NCBI GenBank assembly: GCA_014529385.2
Contig: CM043959.1
Location: forward strand, 5,390,045 to 5,454,044
Direction of reading: 5' to 3'
DNA from: Adiantum capillus-veneris
Lineage: Eukaryota; Streptophyta; Polypodiopsida; Polypodiales; Pteridaceae
Length of the DNA stretch: 64,000 nt
The translations under genes were made by a program, and so were the position numbers. The notes below the pieces were generated by a model that was not told the DNA's origin, made no database searches, and was given only the letters and a program-made list of their open reading frames with translations. Below, one piece after another: positions 12,475 to 23,275 of the stretch (positions within the stretch are counted from its first letter, which is position 1; every line of letters starts with the position of its first letter).

Positions 12475-12702
12475 TGTTGGAATTAGGGTTGCAGAGAAAC
12501 ACACACAGCTTGGAGAAGACGAAGGAAGCTCAAGACACACAATTGAGAGTGTGTTACTTAGTGTGCAATGGAAAGATGGATAGCCCTAGAGTGATGGGCG
12601 TATATACAATGCACGGGGGAAAAAAACCTCCTAAAGAGGGAAAAAATGCCCCGGCGGTCCTAGTGTGTTCACACACATCACTACCACATGTATATGGTAA
12701 CA
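12475..12702 (-). repeat. Copia A 5' LTR
   Basis: 228 bp with ends TGTTGGAA and GGTAACA on the plus strand. In element sense it carries a TATATA motif that could serve as core promoter, as at 49598-49603 in Copia B. Confidence 0.95.
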
Positions 12703-12707
12703 TAAAG

Positions 12708-13297
12708 CAATGACTTGAGAAAAGTTCCTCTATTTATTCATGACATTAATGCATGTGTGGATAACTTGGATGGCTCAAAAGTTGCAAAGATATATGAACT
12801 CTCCTCTAGGATTAAATACTCTAAAAATGATTGATCACTAGCTCCTTTTACACCTGCTAGTTGGTAGATGCACAGCAGAGCAGCTGCAAGGTTCAAGGCT
12901 TTGTGCACTGCTTTGGAGAACTATAACTTCATGATAGCAAAGGAGATAGTATTGAATGTACCAGAAGCTGTGGCCATGGATAATGGGCTGCACGAAATGA
13001 CAAAGATGGTGGAGAATAGGGTTCTCAATTACAATTACGAGAAAGCAATTTGTGTACTCACCCATAAGACAGTATAACCATCAACCTCATCCCACGTATG
13101 CTCCCAACACAATAACAAAAGCAAAACTTGTGTTTCCATAAACAAATCAAATAGTAGGAGAAGCAGGAGAGAGTGACCTTAAATGTCCAGCAAAGCTCCC
13201 AAACTAGCCCTTCTTGCATAGGATTCACTTCAGAGATTGTTGTTGATGATGTGATCAACCCAGCAAAGCTTCTTGGCAAGCAAAATACTCAGACGAT
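12708..13297 (+). pseudogene. Ankyrin pseudogene copy 1, 3' part
   Basis: Immediately beyond the Copia A target duplication the ankyrin-gene copy resumes. An open stretch (12868-13077) reads AAARFKALCTALENYNFMIA, EIVLNVPEAVAMDNGLHEM and ENRVLNYNYEKAICVLTHKT. The same block occurs at 23700-24010 in copy 2, followed in both by matching non-coding sequence down to AAGCTTCTTGG.AAGCAAAA. The block is conserved between copies but I do not recognise it as a named domain; position suggests the C-terminal part of the ankyrin protein. Confidence 0.5.
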
Positions 13298-13420
13298 GGA
13301 ATGCAACAACTCAATTTCCACCATCCTTGAGAGCGTTTAGCAAAATTTGGTTCATCGCACCATTGTCCTACACACACAGTTGGCGTACATAACATCATGT
13401 AATGAAAAAAACACCATCTA

Positions 13421-14527
13421 CAAAGATTCTCCCAGAGGAAAATAGACATGCATGATATTCATGTGTAAAGCAAACCCCTTCTCCCTCTAATCAATTTTTG
13501 CACACCAAAATTTTTTGACAGGATAAAAGAATAACATAATTCTGCATAACCTCGGCAATTCCCATAGCAAATAAAGGACTAGTCCTCCCACATCCATTAC
13601 AATTATGTGCTCATAGACTCTGCCGATATAGACCTATGTATAGCCTAGGAAGCCAAGTTGTGTGCTAGGAGTATGTTGCTCGCTACTAGCATGTCTACCA
13701 TCACTTGATCCTTCATAATACATTTACCCATCAGTATCAAGTACTCACGGCTGCCCTTTTGGAGCAATTCCATCATGTTTCCATGACAAGGAGCACTTAG
13801 AAAGACATGGTGCTCAGGCCGGTATCCACATCAAAAGCATCATCATAATCTGCTCAACTAAAGAGGAGGGACAGTGAGAGCAGCATAGGCAACTGGGATC
13901 TAGATGAAACCTATGGAGGTTAATTGACAGTGAGAGAAGCAAGGCAGATCATGGGATCCAGAAGAAACCTTGTCTCTTCTATCATGCTTATCAATCAAGC
14001 ATTCCTCTGCATTTGGCTGCTTGCCACGACCATTTGGAGGATGCTACCCGAGAGGGCCATGAAGCCATGCTAATCGATCATGCGTTCCTCTGCATTTGGC
14101 TGCTTTCCACGACCACCTGGAGGATGCTACCCGAGAGGGCCATGAAGCCATCGTTTAGGAGCTGCTCACCAATAGTCTTGCCATACAGCAAGATGAAATA
14201 GGCTGTAACATTGTTGATATTGTAGATCATGATGGATTGCTGGCATTGCACATGGCAGCTCGGTCATAGCACGCCGCCGTCATAGAGAAGCTCGTCCAAT
14301 CGGCTGCTAATGGAAAAAATTGGGTTGAGAAAGAGTTCATGAAAAAGGCCCCTTGGATAATGTATCATGGTGAGATGTATAGATTTTGACGACCCAAGTT
14401 GTTTGATTCTCTCTTCTTCCAGACATCTCTGTTGCATTTTGCTGCCAGAATGGCCATGACGCGGCCTTGAGACAGCATGTAGCATCGGCATGCATTTATG
14501 ATTGGATGGAGGTGCGAAAGAAGGAGA
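13421..14527 (+). pseudogene. Ankyrin pseudogene copy 2, 5' part
   Basis: Repeats the leader seen at 6398 and then ankyrin-like coding sequence. One frame gives PLHLAACHDHLEDATREGHE, IVDIVDHDGLLALHMAARS and HAAVIEKLVQSAANG, clear ankyrin helix pairs. An internal tandem duplication of about 85 bp (13985-14133) repeats the PLHLAA unit. Stops (for example within the ARS-HAAV stretch) and frame changes show it is not functional. It ends at the AGT target duplication of the CACTA element and resumes at 23291. Confidence 0.6.
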
Positions 14528-14530
14528 AGT
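14528..14530. repeat. CACTA target-site duplication, left
   Basis: AGT directly before CACTACAA; AGT also follows the right end at 23288-23290. Three base pairs is the expected length for this superfamily. Confidence 0.75.
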
Positions 14531-14542
14531 CACTACAACAGG
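14531..14542. repeat. CACTA left terminal inverted repeat
   Basis: CACTACAACAGG; the right end read inward is CACTACAAGACG. The outer eight bases match and the next few partly match. Confidence 0.75.
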
Positions 14543-14680
14543 TCACTTGAATTCCGGCGTCACTGGCGGGCGTTGATATATGTGTGTGTATTCATGGAGG
14601 GAGTTAGGTTTTTTTTTAAAAAAATTGATTTTCAAATTTTCGACGCTTTTCTTTCGACGTCTATTCTGACGGCAGCGCGA

Positions 14681-14740
14681 ATGCACATATCGACACCTGT
14701 ACCGACAACTGTACCGACGACACCTGCAAAAATCAAAACC
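14681..14740. promoter_or_regulatory. CACTA left subterminal repeat cluster
   Basis: Contains ATCGACACCTGTACCGACA, then CTGTACCGACGACACCTGC. The right side (23029-23280) holds several inverted or related words (GTCGGTACAGGTGACG, GCGTCGGTAG, ATACCGACG, GTCGGTACATGCGTCG). In En/Spm elements such subterminal words are transposase-binding sites; that role here is inferred. Confidence 0.5.
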
Positions 14741-15217
14741 GCGGGCTTTCTTTGCGCATTTCTTTTAGTTCTTGCGCGTTTTCTCAAGCTCTCCTCTTCC
14801 CCATCTCTCATAGATCTGCTGCGATGCACACCATCGGAGGTGCTAATCTTGCTTGTGGGTTAGCGTATAACACTAAAGTAAGATTGTTTTCATGTTTACT
14901 TGTAGATTTATGGTTTAGAGTTTAACTTGTGTTTGTGTGTACATTTTTGCAGGTTCTAAGACTTTTACAATAACTTTCATTGCTCAAATATGACAAATAT
15001 GAGTGCTCAAACCTATAAATACATATTAAGTTTATTTAAATTACTTTGTATATTAAGAAAAGAAAATTTCATGCTTTAAACTTTCAATGTTTTAAAAGAA
15101 ATTAGGATTTGTTATGTGAAATTTCATTTTAAATTATGAAAAAAATTGTTTTGAATTTTTTTATTTATTGAATTATGTCGTTTTTCAAATTATGGAGTTG
15201 ATGAGGTTTTTGTTTTG

Positions 15218-15500
15218 GGTTAAGTTTATGTTATATGTTAAGTTAGATTAGGTTAGGTTACGTTAAGTTAAGCTACGTTGTTAAGTTACGTTATACGTTA
15301 TGTTAAGTTAAGTTATCGTATACGTTAGGTTATATTAAGTTAAGTTAGGTTAAGTTAAGTTATATTAAGTTAGGTTATGTTAAGTTACGTTAAGTTAAGT
15401 TATGTTATCTTATATGTTAGGTTAGGTTAAATTAATCTACGTTAGGTTATGTTATGTTAGATTAGGTAAAGCTACATTAGGTTGAGTTAGGTTAAGCTAT
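15218..15500. repeat. Degenerate GTTAN pentamer repeat, block 1
   Basis: Long runs of GTTAG, GTTAA, GTTAC and GTTAT follow one another with a five-base period and few phase shifts. The fifth base varies freely. It is not the plant telomere heptamer. It lies inside the CACTA element. Confidence 0.85.
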
Positions 15501-15542
15501 GTTCGACAATATAGAAAGCCATAGAGCTAAGCAGCCCTAAAA

Positions 15543-16083
15543 ACAACACAATGCAGATCCGTTTGGCAAAACGAAAAGCAATAGAGCTTGCCCACAATGC
15601 AAGCTCTATGGCTTTCCGTTTTGCCAACGGCTGGCCATTGTGTTGTCTATATGTTTGCGAGCGATTTTCAAGCGCTAAAATTGCCTCGTGTCCTTAAAAA
15701 CAACACAATGGTGATCCGTTTGGCAATACGGCAAGTCATAAAGCTTGCCCACAAGGCATATGCATTGTGGGCAAGCTCTATGGCTTGCCATATTGCCAAT
15801 GGCGATCCGTTTGGCAATACGACAAGCCATAAAGCTTGCCCACAAGGCATATGCATTGTGGGAAAGCTCTATGGCTTTCCATATTGTCAATGACTCGCCA
15901 TTGTGTTGTCTATATGTCTGCGAGAAATTTTCAGGCCATAAAATCGCTTCGCAACTCTAAAGACAACACAATGGTGAGCCGTTTGCTAAATTGGCAAGCC
16001 ATAGAGTTTGCCCACATCACATATGCATCGTGGGCAAGCTGTATGGCTTGTTGTTTTGCTAAACGCCTCACCATTGTGTTGTT
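15543..16083. repeat. Array of long palindromes (hairpins)
   Basis: Three outer palindromes are bounded by ACAACACAATG and its inverse CATTGTGTTGT: 15543-15647, 15701-15909 and 15962-16083. The middle one contains two inner hairpins (about 15715-15800 and 15803-15895). In the first inner hairpin the arms GGCAATACGGCAAGTCATAA and TTGCCATATTGCC pair over about 37 bases around the centre GGCATATGC. Spacers between palindromes also resemble each other (TCTATATGT.TGCGAG). The array lies between two pentamer blocks in the CACTA element. RNA from it would fold strongly; whether it is transcribed is unknown. Confidence 0.85.
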
Positions 16084-16085
16084 TT

Positions 16086-16735
16086 TATGTTAGGTTAGGT
16101 TTAGGTTATAGGTTAGGTTATGTGAGATTATAGATCAGGTTAAAGCTATCGACAACATAATAGTCGAAAAAATATAAACGGACTTCGAATATGACTCGTG
16201 TACTTCTAAAAACGCAAAAACGGGCTTCGGTTAGGTTAGGTTATAGGTTAGGTAATGTTATAAGTTAGGTTACATTAAGTTAGATTAGGTATAGATTTGA
16301 CGTTATGTTAGATTATAGGTTAGGCATAACGATTATAGGTTAGGTTAAAGCTAGCGTCAAATTAATAGTGAAAAAAACGCAATCGGACTTCGAAGATGAC
16401 TCGTGTACTTCTAAAAACGCAAACGGACTTCGGTTAGGTTAGGTTATAGGTTAGGTAATGTTATAAGTTAGGTTACATTAAGTTAGGTTAGGTTTAGGTT
16501 TTATGTTAGGTTAGATTATAAGTTAGGCATAACGACTATAGGTTAAGTTAGAGCTAGCGTCAAATTAATAGTAGAAAAAACGCAAACGGACTTCAAAGAC
16601 GACTCGTGTACTTCTAAAATCGCAAAAAAACTTTGATTAGGTTAGGTTATAGGTTAGGTTTAGGTTATAAGTTAGGTTACATTAAGTTAGGTTAAGGTTA
16701 TGTTATAGGTTATGTTAGATTATAGGTTAGGTTAG
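16086..16735. repeat. GTTAN repeats with about 205-bp higher-order units
   Basis: Pentamer runs alternate with a non-pentamer block reading GCTAGCGTCAAATTAATAG, then CGCAA.CGGACTTC and GACTCGTGTACTTCTAAAA. Successive copies start near 16211, 16419 and 16622, giving a period of about 205 bp. Confidence 0.75.
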
Positions 16736-17110
16736 AGCTAGCGTCAAATTAATGGTAGAAAAAATGCAATCGGACTTCAAAAGTGCACACAGACTTCAAG
16801 AATTTTAATATATAGTCATTGACCAATAAAGACAAGATTATTATCATGTGGTCCTAATCTCCATGCACCTCTAAACCGAGGTGTGCGGGGATCGGGCTTG
16901 GCTAGAGAATGTGAGGTTGTTAGAGCTAGCAAAAAATAGTTGAAAAAATGCAATCGGACTTCAAAAGTGCACACAGACTTTAAGAACTTTAATATATAGT
17001 CATTGACCAATAAAACGAGCTTAATACCTTGTGGTCCTAAGCTCCGTGCACCTCTAGACCGAGGTGTGCGGGGATCGGGCCTGGCTAGAGAATGTGAGGT
17101 TGTTAAAGCT
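16735..17110. repeat. Tandem duplication, about 184-bp unit
   Basis: Two units (about 16758-16941 and 16942-17115) share AATGCAATCGGACTTCAAAA, TATAGTCATTGACCAATAAA, CCGAGGTGTGCGGGGATCGG and TGGCTAGAGAATGTGAGG. They lie just upstream of the transposase frame. Confidence 0.85.
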
Positions 17111-17198
17111 TGTCATGTACTTAGTAGTGTGTAGCTATAATAACTAGAGTGTTTTAATTATTTGTTGCATCATTGGTAGATAAAGTATGGAAGATAGG

Positions 17199-19955
17199 AT
17201 GGCGTGTCCTTGTGCGCATTGCAAGCATCACATCTTTCAAAAACAAAAAAATCTGTGACCAATACATACGCAATCACGGTCTCTTTTCGATAGAGCAAGT
17301 ACAAGACCTACGTTATCGATCTCATGGTCTAGAGATTGAAGGTCAAAGTCCGCAAGTAGATATTGCTCCAACTTCATCCCAGAGAAGACGATTTTCAAAC
17401 GAGCAGCCATCGACTGAGTCCTCCCAACGAATACCTGAAGCGGCATTTCAAGAAGTAGAGATGGAGCAGATGTTGGACGCGTTCTTTGACATGGATTCCA
17501 ATATAAAAGGCGACAACATTGAACGCGGTACTGTGGACCAACCTTAGCCATCCCGTTCATATCGATGGCATGATAGCAACAATGAGGAGGGCGAGATGAT
17601 GCAACGTCTTGCACGCATGCCGCTCTACATTGGTGCAAAAATCTCAATTCTCCATACCGCATTGGCAATGCTTAATTTGCAGTTTGTCTATGGTTGGTCT
17701 GACGCCTCAGTTCACATAGCTTTTTAGGTAAACATATTTATCATAAGCATGGTAAAGTGCAAATTACAGTTCATATAAAGTGATCAAAGGGTTGACTTGT
17801 TCATGTAACGTCAGGTTGCTAAATGAGCAAATCTTGCCAGAAGGGAATCACATGCCCCCTACCCGTCCAACCGTCGCTAAAAAGCTTCTTACTAATTTGG
17901 GCTTGGATTATCAGAAAATACATGCATGTCCTATTGATTGTATACTTTTTCGCAATGAGTATGCAAACTTGGAACAGTGTCCCAATTGTGGATCAAACAG
18001 GTACAGGGAGGACACACAAGGAAAATTGATCCCTGCAAAGGTCCTTCGACACTTTCCTATTATTCCAAGAATAAAGAGCATGTTCAGGTGCAAGTCCATA
18101 GCCGTTTTGATGACATGGCACTCAAATACTAGATCGACAGATGATGTTATGCGGGTACCTGCTGACTCTCGTGCATGCAAGCACATAGAAGAAAGTTGGC
18201 CTACATTTAAGAACGAACCTCGATGTATCAGCTTTGCTCTGGCAATGGATGGAGTAAACCCATTCGGATTACGGAGTGCATCATGGAGCACGTGGCCTAT
18301 TTTTCTAGTTAATTATAATCTTCCACCATGGCTCGCTATCAAGAAGGGCCATTTGTTGTTGTCATTGATTGTCCCACGAAAGTACAAAGCAAAGAACATG
18401 GACGTCTATCTGGCACCATTTATAGAAGAGCTCCAAATCTTGTGGACAGGAATCGATGTGGTTGATATGTCCCAACCAATCGGACGACAGAATGTACATG
18501 TGCAAGGCATTCTCATGTGGACCATGCATGATTGGCCAAGCTTCGGTGAGTGCTCATGTAAGTGCCTTTAAAACCCTCACACACATGTGATTCATGGCTA
18601 TGCCAATGCTTTTAAATATTAAGATGTGATGTTTCAGGTTTGAGTTACTCGGGCAATCATGCATGTCCGAAATGTGGTCCTCGACTTGGCTTCCGCCGCT
18701 CTAATCATTTGAGCAAGACAGTTTACGAGGAGCATGGTAGATTTTTGCCTGAAGGACATGAGCTACGTCGACCAAGCATATGCAAACATGACATGCATCC
18801 ACTGAAAGCGAGCGATTGGAAAAACATGTGGCTGGAGAGGGGAGATTGGATGCCACCTGGAATGAAAAGACTTTCTATTTTCCATGATCTCCCGTACTGG
18901 AGTGACCTGTTGATTAATCATTTACTCGACCCAATGCACACCTTCAAGAATGTAGGGGAGATCATCTAGAAGACCAATCACTAGAAAAAAGGTGAGCAAG
19001 GCCCAAAGAGATGACCTGCAGGCTGTGGGTTGAATGCCAGAGATGTGGCCTCAACTTAAACCCAATGGAAAGTGGTCTATACCAAAAGGTCCATGGGTTC
19101 TGAGTCACACAGAAGAGCAACAAGTGAAGAAGACTATATCTTTATTCAAGACTCCCACAGGGTGCATGCGATGTTTGAAAATGGCTTTACGAGAGATAAC
19201 AATCTCAGTGGTCTTAAGTCCCATGATTGGCACAATTTTTTATAGTTCATCTTACCAATTGCCATAAAGGGTTATTTGACAGATGACATTAGAAGAACAA
19301 TCTACAAATCCAATGAGTTGGTACGCTAGATAAGTTCAAAAGAGATAAGAGAAGACAACATCAATGCAGCACGCTTAAATGCTATTGAAGCGGTGTGCAT
19401 GGTGGAGAAGTACTTTCCAACAAACATTCTTACCATCCAAATGCATGTACTTGTGCATGTGGTCGATGAAGTTGTAGTTGCTGGGGTGGTCCATAGCAGG
19501 TGGATGTTCTTCTTGGAGAGATTTATGAAGACTTTAAAGGGGTTTGTTCGTCAAAGGGCTTGCCCCGAGGGTAGCATGGCCGAAGGATGGCTTGTACAAG
19601 AGTCTCTTGTCCTCATCAGTGAATTTTTTGTCTCAATTGATCCAGAGATGCCCCGAATGTGGACTACTGAGGCCAACGTCAAGGTGACAGGGGACGAGCC
19701 GCAGGGACAAGGCATCGTTAGGAAGATGGACATCACAATGCAAGAAAAGGTTATGAGATTTTGCCTTCTCAACTCAGACATCATGCAAAAGTGACTAGAG
19801 AGGTACGAAGGAGAAAAGCAACAACGTTTGAAACATCGCCTTCAATTCAATCACAACCGTGCAACTAGAAACCTTTCTTTTCTAGATCATCTTCAAAAAT
19901 TGCCTGACTCGTGTGCCCCCTACACCGACGGGTGGTTCATCCTCGAGACGACGTA
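17199..19955 (+). pseudogene. CACTA transposase (TNP2 / Transposase_21 type), decayed
   Basis: TNP2-like transposases cut at the element ends. The N-terminal transposase-associated motif reads MACPCAHCK from the ATG at 17199, then shifts frame (17230-17550, ending ARMPLYIGAKISILHTALAM). The core (17815-18545) has LPEGNHMPPTRPTVAKKLL, IHACPIDCILFRNEY, CPNCGSNRY and FALAMDGVNPFGLRS. After an intron it continues with SYSGNHACPKCGPRLGF and DPMHTFKNVGE. A DUF4218-like part (19393-19790) shows FLERFMKTLKGFVRQRACPE. Several stops and shifts (for example TAG at 17725, 18967 and near 19264) make it non-functional. No TNPA-like second gene was found. Confidence 0.85.
18546..18637 (+). other. Intron in the CACTA transposase
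   Basis: The donor GTGAGT at 18546 and acceptor TTTCAG ending at 18637 remove 92 bases and join DWPSFG in frame to LSYSGNHACPKCG. This matches the continuity expected for the family (DxPxxG followed by a CPxCG motif). Confidence 0.75.
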
Positions 19956-20284
19956 GGCGTCGTTCGGGAGGTGGTGGTTGTTGTGGTAGCGGTTCTACCG
20001 ATGCGTCTGAAGTGCGTGAGCGAGAGCGTGTGTAAGTGTGTGCAACAATGGAGAAGAGAGGAGAAGAGGTGAGACCTTGTGTTTGCAGGGGCTAAGACTC
20101 ACTCTCTACATTTGAGCCCCCTTATTCTATTATGTACATAATGAATAAGTATAGTGGGCGGACACCTGGCCTAACTGGCCACATGGGGTTTTACCCCAAA
20201 AACCTCCCACGTAAAGGCCAATGTGGCCATGAGAGAGAAAAGAAAACCATACAAAACCTGTACAAGGCCATCACAAGTATGAAC

Positions 20285-20572
20285 TCAGCCAACGCCCACT
20301 GGCTCACTGAATCTGTGTGCATCCAGCTCTAATTGTAGAGGAAGTATAGAGCGATCAACACCATACTCCTCACCAAAGCCGCACACATCCTGTAGGTATC
20401 TCACCATACGCTGGAAAGTACCCCTATGCTCAAGGCCAATGTCAGTCACTGCATGACTAACTGCTCCCACTGCAAATGCAATGTCGGGCCTCAAGATGAG
20501 TATCTCGTACATGAGACTCCCGAATGCTGATGCAATCCTAGCAATATCTGCCAATTTGACCATCTCAGTCAA
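20285..20572 (-). pseudogene. Copia E reverse transcriptase C-terminal fragment
   Basis: Carries ASAFGSLMYEILILRPDIAF and AVGAVSHAV, then FQRMVRYLQDV, the conserved stretch between palm and RNase H. It ends close to the polypurine tract, so RNase H is also largely missing. Confidence 0.65.
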
Positions 20573-20974
20573 ATTTGGCTCAGAACTCCACTCATGGAAA
20601 TCACCCTGACACTCGAACTACGATCCTTGGAATCCATCCTCGTGTCTATTGCATGTCACATGCGCACCAAGAGCATCTGTCTGTCCTGAACCTTGTGTGG
20701 TAAGAGAAATGCCTAGCTCTAACTCACATACATCAGCCTCTGGCCTAAGCATATCCATGAATTACTGGATCAGGGTTGAATCCTCAGCACTCAAGCCATC
20801 CATATTTGTCATCGTATCCACAAATGACATGCCCTGCTGCACAAGTGTCTGCACAACTGGCTCAACATGCTCACAAACTGGAGCATCATGCAACCTATCC
20901 GCAAAGGAGACATGCCTCATCTCTCTGCATGGCTGCGTACTCACGAAAACTGTGTCGTCTCGCACATGACGTAC

Positions 20975-21364
20975 TCACATCGCATGAATCGTGCCAACAC
21001 TAGCACCTCTAGCTATGACTAGCTGTCCACGATGCAATCGAAAACTGTGCTCATCCAACACTACCTGGCATCCGCTGTCTCGTAAGTGACTCATAGAGAT
21101 CAAGCTCTGCGTCAAACCTGGTACATGGCGTACATCTCGCAACACATATGATGCACCACACGGCAACGATAGTCTGACATCTCCTGCACCAACTATGTCA
21201 TGCACTGAACCATCATCTAGACACACACGTCCAAGCATACCACTAGCATATGTGCTAAACCACTCACGACTCGGTGTGACGTGAAACCTAGCACTCACAT
21301 CTAGTATCCAATGCGAAGGTAATGTGTTGTCAAAAACTGAAATAAGAAAGTCAAGAGTAAACAT
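20975..21364 (-). pseudogene. Copia E protease region
   Basis: The block SHWILDVSARFHVTPSREWF aligns with the Copia protease start WILDSGASFHVTP, but the catalytic DSG reads DVS, so the active site is lost. Downstream GAGDVRLSLPCG and RDVRHVPGLTQSLISMS fit the usual V.HVP.L..NLISV pattern. Confidence 0.7.
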
Positions 21365-21921
21365 GGAACAAAGTCGACATCTCCGTCATGCGTAGCCACA
21401 TACGCTACATCTGCTCCCACATCATCCAAAGTGATAGCATCCCTCCTGTGCTGTCTCTTGCGCTGTCTCATCCGTTGAAAACAATGCCTACGTACATGCT
21501 CTGTATGACCACAATGCCAACACACAACATCTCTATGTCTGCAAGATTGTCCTATGACTGTAGGCATCTCTCTAGACTCATTTGTGCCAAAAGCATTGCA
21601 CAATCTTTGCCATAACTCTCTAGTTGTACATGCATCCAACCCAATGCGATAGACAGACTCACCAAGGTGTAACATGATCGTCGAAAGTGCAAGCTCATCC
21701 AAGTCCTCCCACTCATCGTCAGTCATAGACTGTGGCCTAGCATCCACGCCCTCTAGTGGAAACACTTGGCCCAACTGAGTCAATGCATCATGCATACCTG
21801 CTTTCCAATGCTTAAAGTTTGAACCATCAAACTTTGTATGGAAAAGCACAAACCTTGACAATGATGTACATGCCAAATCCATGCCGATAACCTGTGACAA
21901 GACCAAGCACAAATCGATCAA
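21365..21921 (-). pseudogene. Copia E gag with zinc knuckle
   Basis: Gag core FDGSNFKHWKAGMHDALTQL, then LALSTIMLHLGESVYRIG and TTRELWQRLCNAFG, the DUF4219/UBN2 pattern. It is followed by a CCHC knuckle, CWHCGHTEHVRRHC. The spacing between gag core and knuckle is shorter than usual, suggesting an internal deletion. Confidence 0.7.
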
Positions 21922-22130
21922 TTGACAATAGCCAAAGCGTGGCTAACTCATACACCAAGTACTGTCAAAATACAACATAAGCTGTCTAAGAGAAGTATCA
22001 TCAAATATGGCGATCAATGTAACGAAACAAAGGGAGCAAAACCGCTCAAATGATTCCAAAACACCCGCTCTAATCCCAAGAGCACTATGTGGTAATCGAT
22101 GAAACTATCATCAACAATCTCCCTCCTGAA

Positions 22131-22870
22131 GAGATTACCACATGTATGTCAAATGACATGATCCGGTGAGCAAACACTCTCACAATGCGATGCCAAAACA
22201 CTATGGCAAAGCAACCACTGAGTGCCAAATGCAATCAAAACACGATTGCAAACCATGCGCATAAACAAATAAACTCGCAAGAAAAATCAGGCAGAGTTTC
22301 GGCAGTATTTGGCTATCTAACCATAATAACCATACATGCCATTAACATGCTCAAAACCATGAGCAAATCATGCGCAAAATCCGCACTCAAGCATACATGA
22401 GCTGCCCCAAAGTCTCAACTCCTTAAACTTGGAAAACAATCGTGTAATCCGAAACACAAAGTGCATCGACCGCACTCTACAAGCGAAACATATACTAGCA
22501 TAAACTTGGATACGAACCAACCAAAATGTGACACAAATTGATGCTCAAAGTAGCTGAAAATCAGCCCACATATGCCATTGCAAGGCAAAGAATACCATCC
22601 GCCGAAAAGCGCACATCATGTGCATCCACATGGCAATATAAACGAGCATCAAGCATGTACCAAATGTGTATCAAAGAGCATCCAAATGAGCTGAAAATTC
22701 AGCTCACAATCATGACAAAAATGCTTGCAAAACTCTCTGCAAATCTATGCACCAGACTTTCCGAAATCTGCTCGATCGCATAAGTCAATGCACATAACCT
22801 GTGATGAAACCACTCTCGAACCTGAGAGTCCACAAGAATGTTAACAAGTTATGTTATTCTTACAATTTTG
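22131..22870. other. CACTA internal sequence without recognised gene
   Basis: C/A-rich sequence with short recurring words (GAGCTGAAAATTCAGCTCA, CAAACCATGCG, AGCATAC). I see no reading frame with a domain. It may be an untranslated leader of Copia E or CACTA sequence. Confidence 0.4.
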
Positions 22871-22936
22871 CTAATTGTCATGCACTCGCTCTTTAGCATC
22901 AGCTTGTAGGTGGAGTGCGGTTGCTTGTGCACTCTT

Positions 22937-23010
22937 CCTTTGGGTAGAGAGGGTTGTTTTCTTTTGCTACAGTACATGCAACATTCGTTACCATCCCTCT
23001 CTGCCCAAAA
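22937..23010. repeat. Small inverted repeat
   Basis: TTTGGGTAGAGAGGG and CCCTCTCTGCCCAAA form 15-base arms with one mismatch around a loop of roughly 45 bases, near the right end of the CACTA element. Confidence 0.7.
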
Positions 23011-23275
23011 AAAATTTGCAGGTTTTGATTGTCGGTACAGGTGACGATATCAGCGTCGGTAGGGACAACGGTATGAGTGTCAAAATTCACTATATAAGTA
23101 CGGGTGCTTATTATGTTGCGTATTTTGACACCTATTTAAAGGTTTATTCCAACGTCCACTATACCGATGGTCATACCGACGCTACGATACCGACGTCTCT
23201 TCCAAGGCCTATTTCAACGCTTTTTTGTTTAAAAAGTAACTTCATTTCGTCGGTACATGCGTCGATTTCTACGGA

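Larger units (their letters stand above)
7469..12702 (-). mobile_element. Copia A: near-complete LTR retrotransposon
   Basis: A 5,234-bp element read on the minus strand. It has two 228-bp LTRs, a 5-bp target duplication (TAAAG), a primer-binding site (12461-12472) and a polypurine tract beside the 3' LTR. The domain order gag, protease, integrase, reverse transcriptase, RNase H is that of Copia. The LTRs differ at only five positions by eye, all transitions, so the insertion is fairly recent. The polyprotein is nevertheless broken by several lesions. Copia B (49504-54631) is a sister copy, and a gag remnant lies at 54950-56003. It sits inside ankyrin copy 1. Confidence 0.95.
20000..22130 (-). 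mobile_element. Copia E: internally deleted remnant inside the CACTA element
   Basis: On the minus strand the order is gag, protease, a short piece of the integrase-RT linker, then the C-terminal part of the reverse transcriptase, a polypurine tract (about 20204-20212) and an LTR extending toward 20000. Integrase and the reverse transcriptase palm are missing. No matching 5' LTR is visible in 22000-22870. It belongs to the same family as Copia G at 4747-5438. Confidence 0.65.

Noticed and set aside
15543-16083. CRISPR-like array
   Set aside because: Repeats are long palindromes with related spacers, in a eukaryotic transposon; there are no short constant repeats with unique spacers.
15218-16735. 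TTAGG-like runs as telomeric repeats
   Set aside because: Plants use TTTAGGG. Here the fifth base of each pentamer varies, units switch between GTTAG, GTTAA, GTTAC and GTTAT, and the block lies inside a CACTA element.
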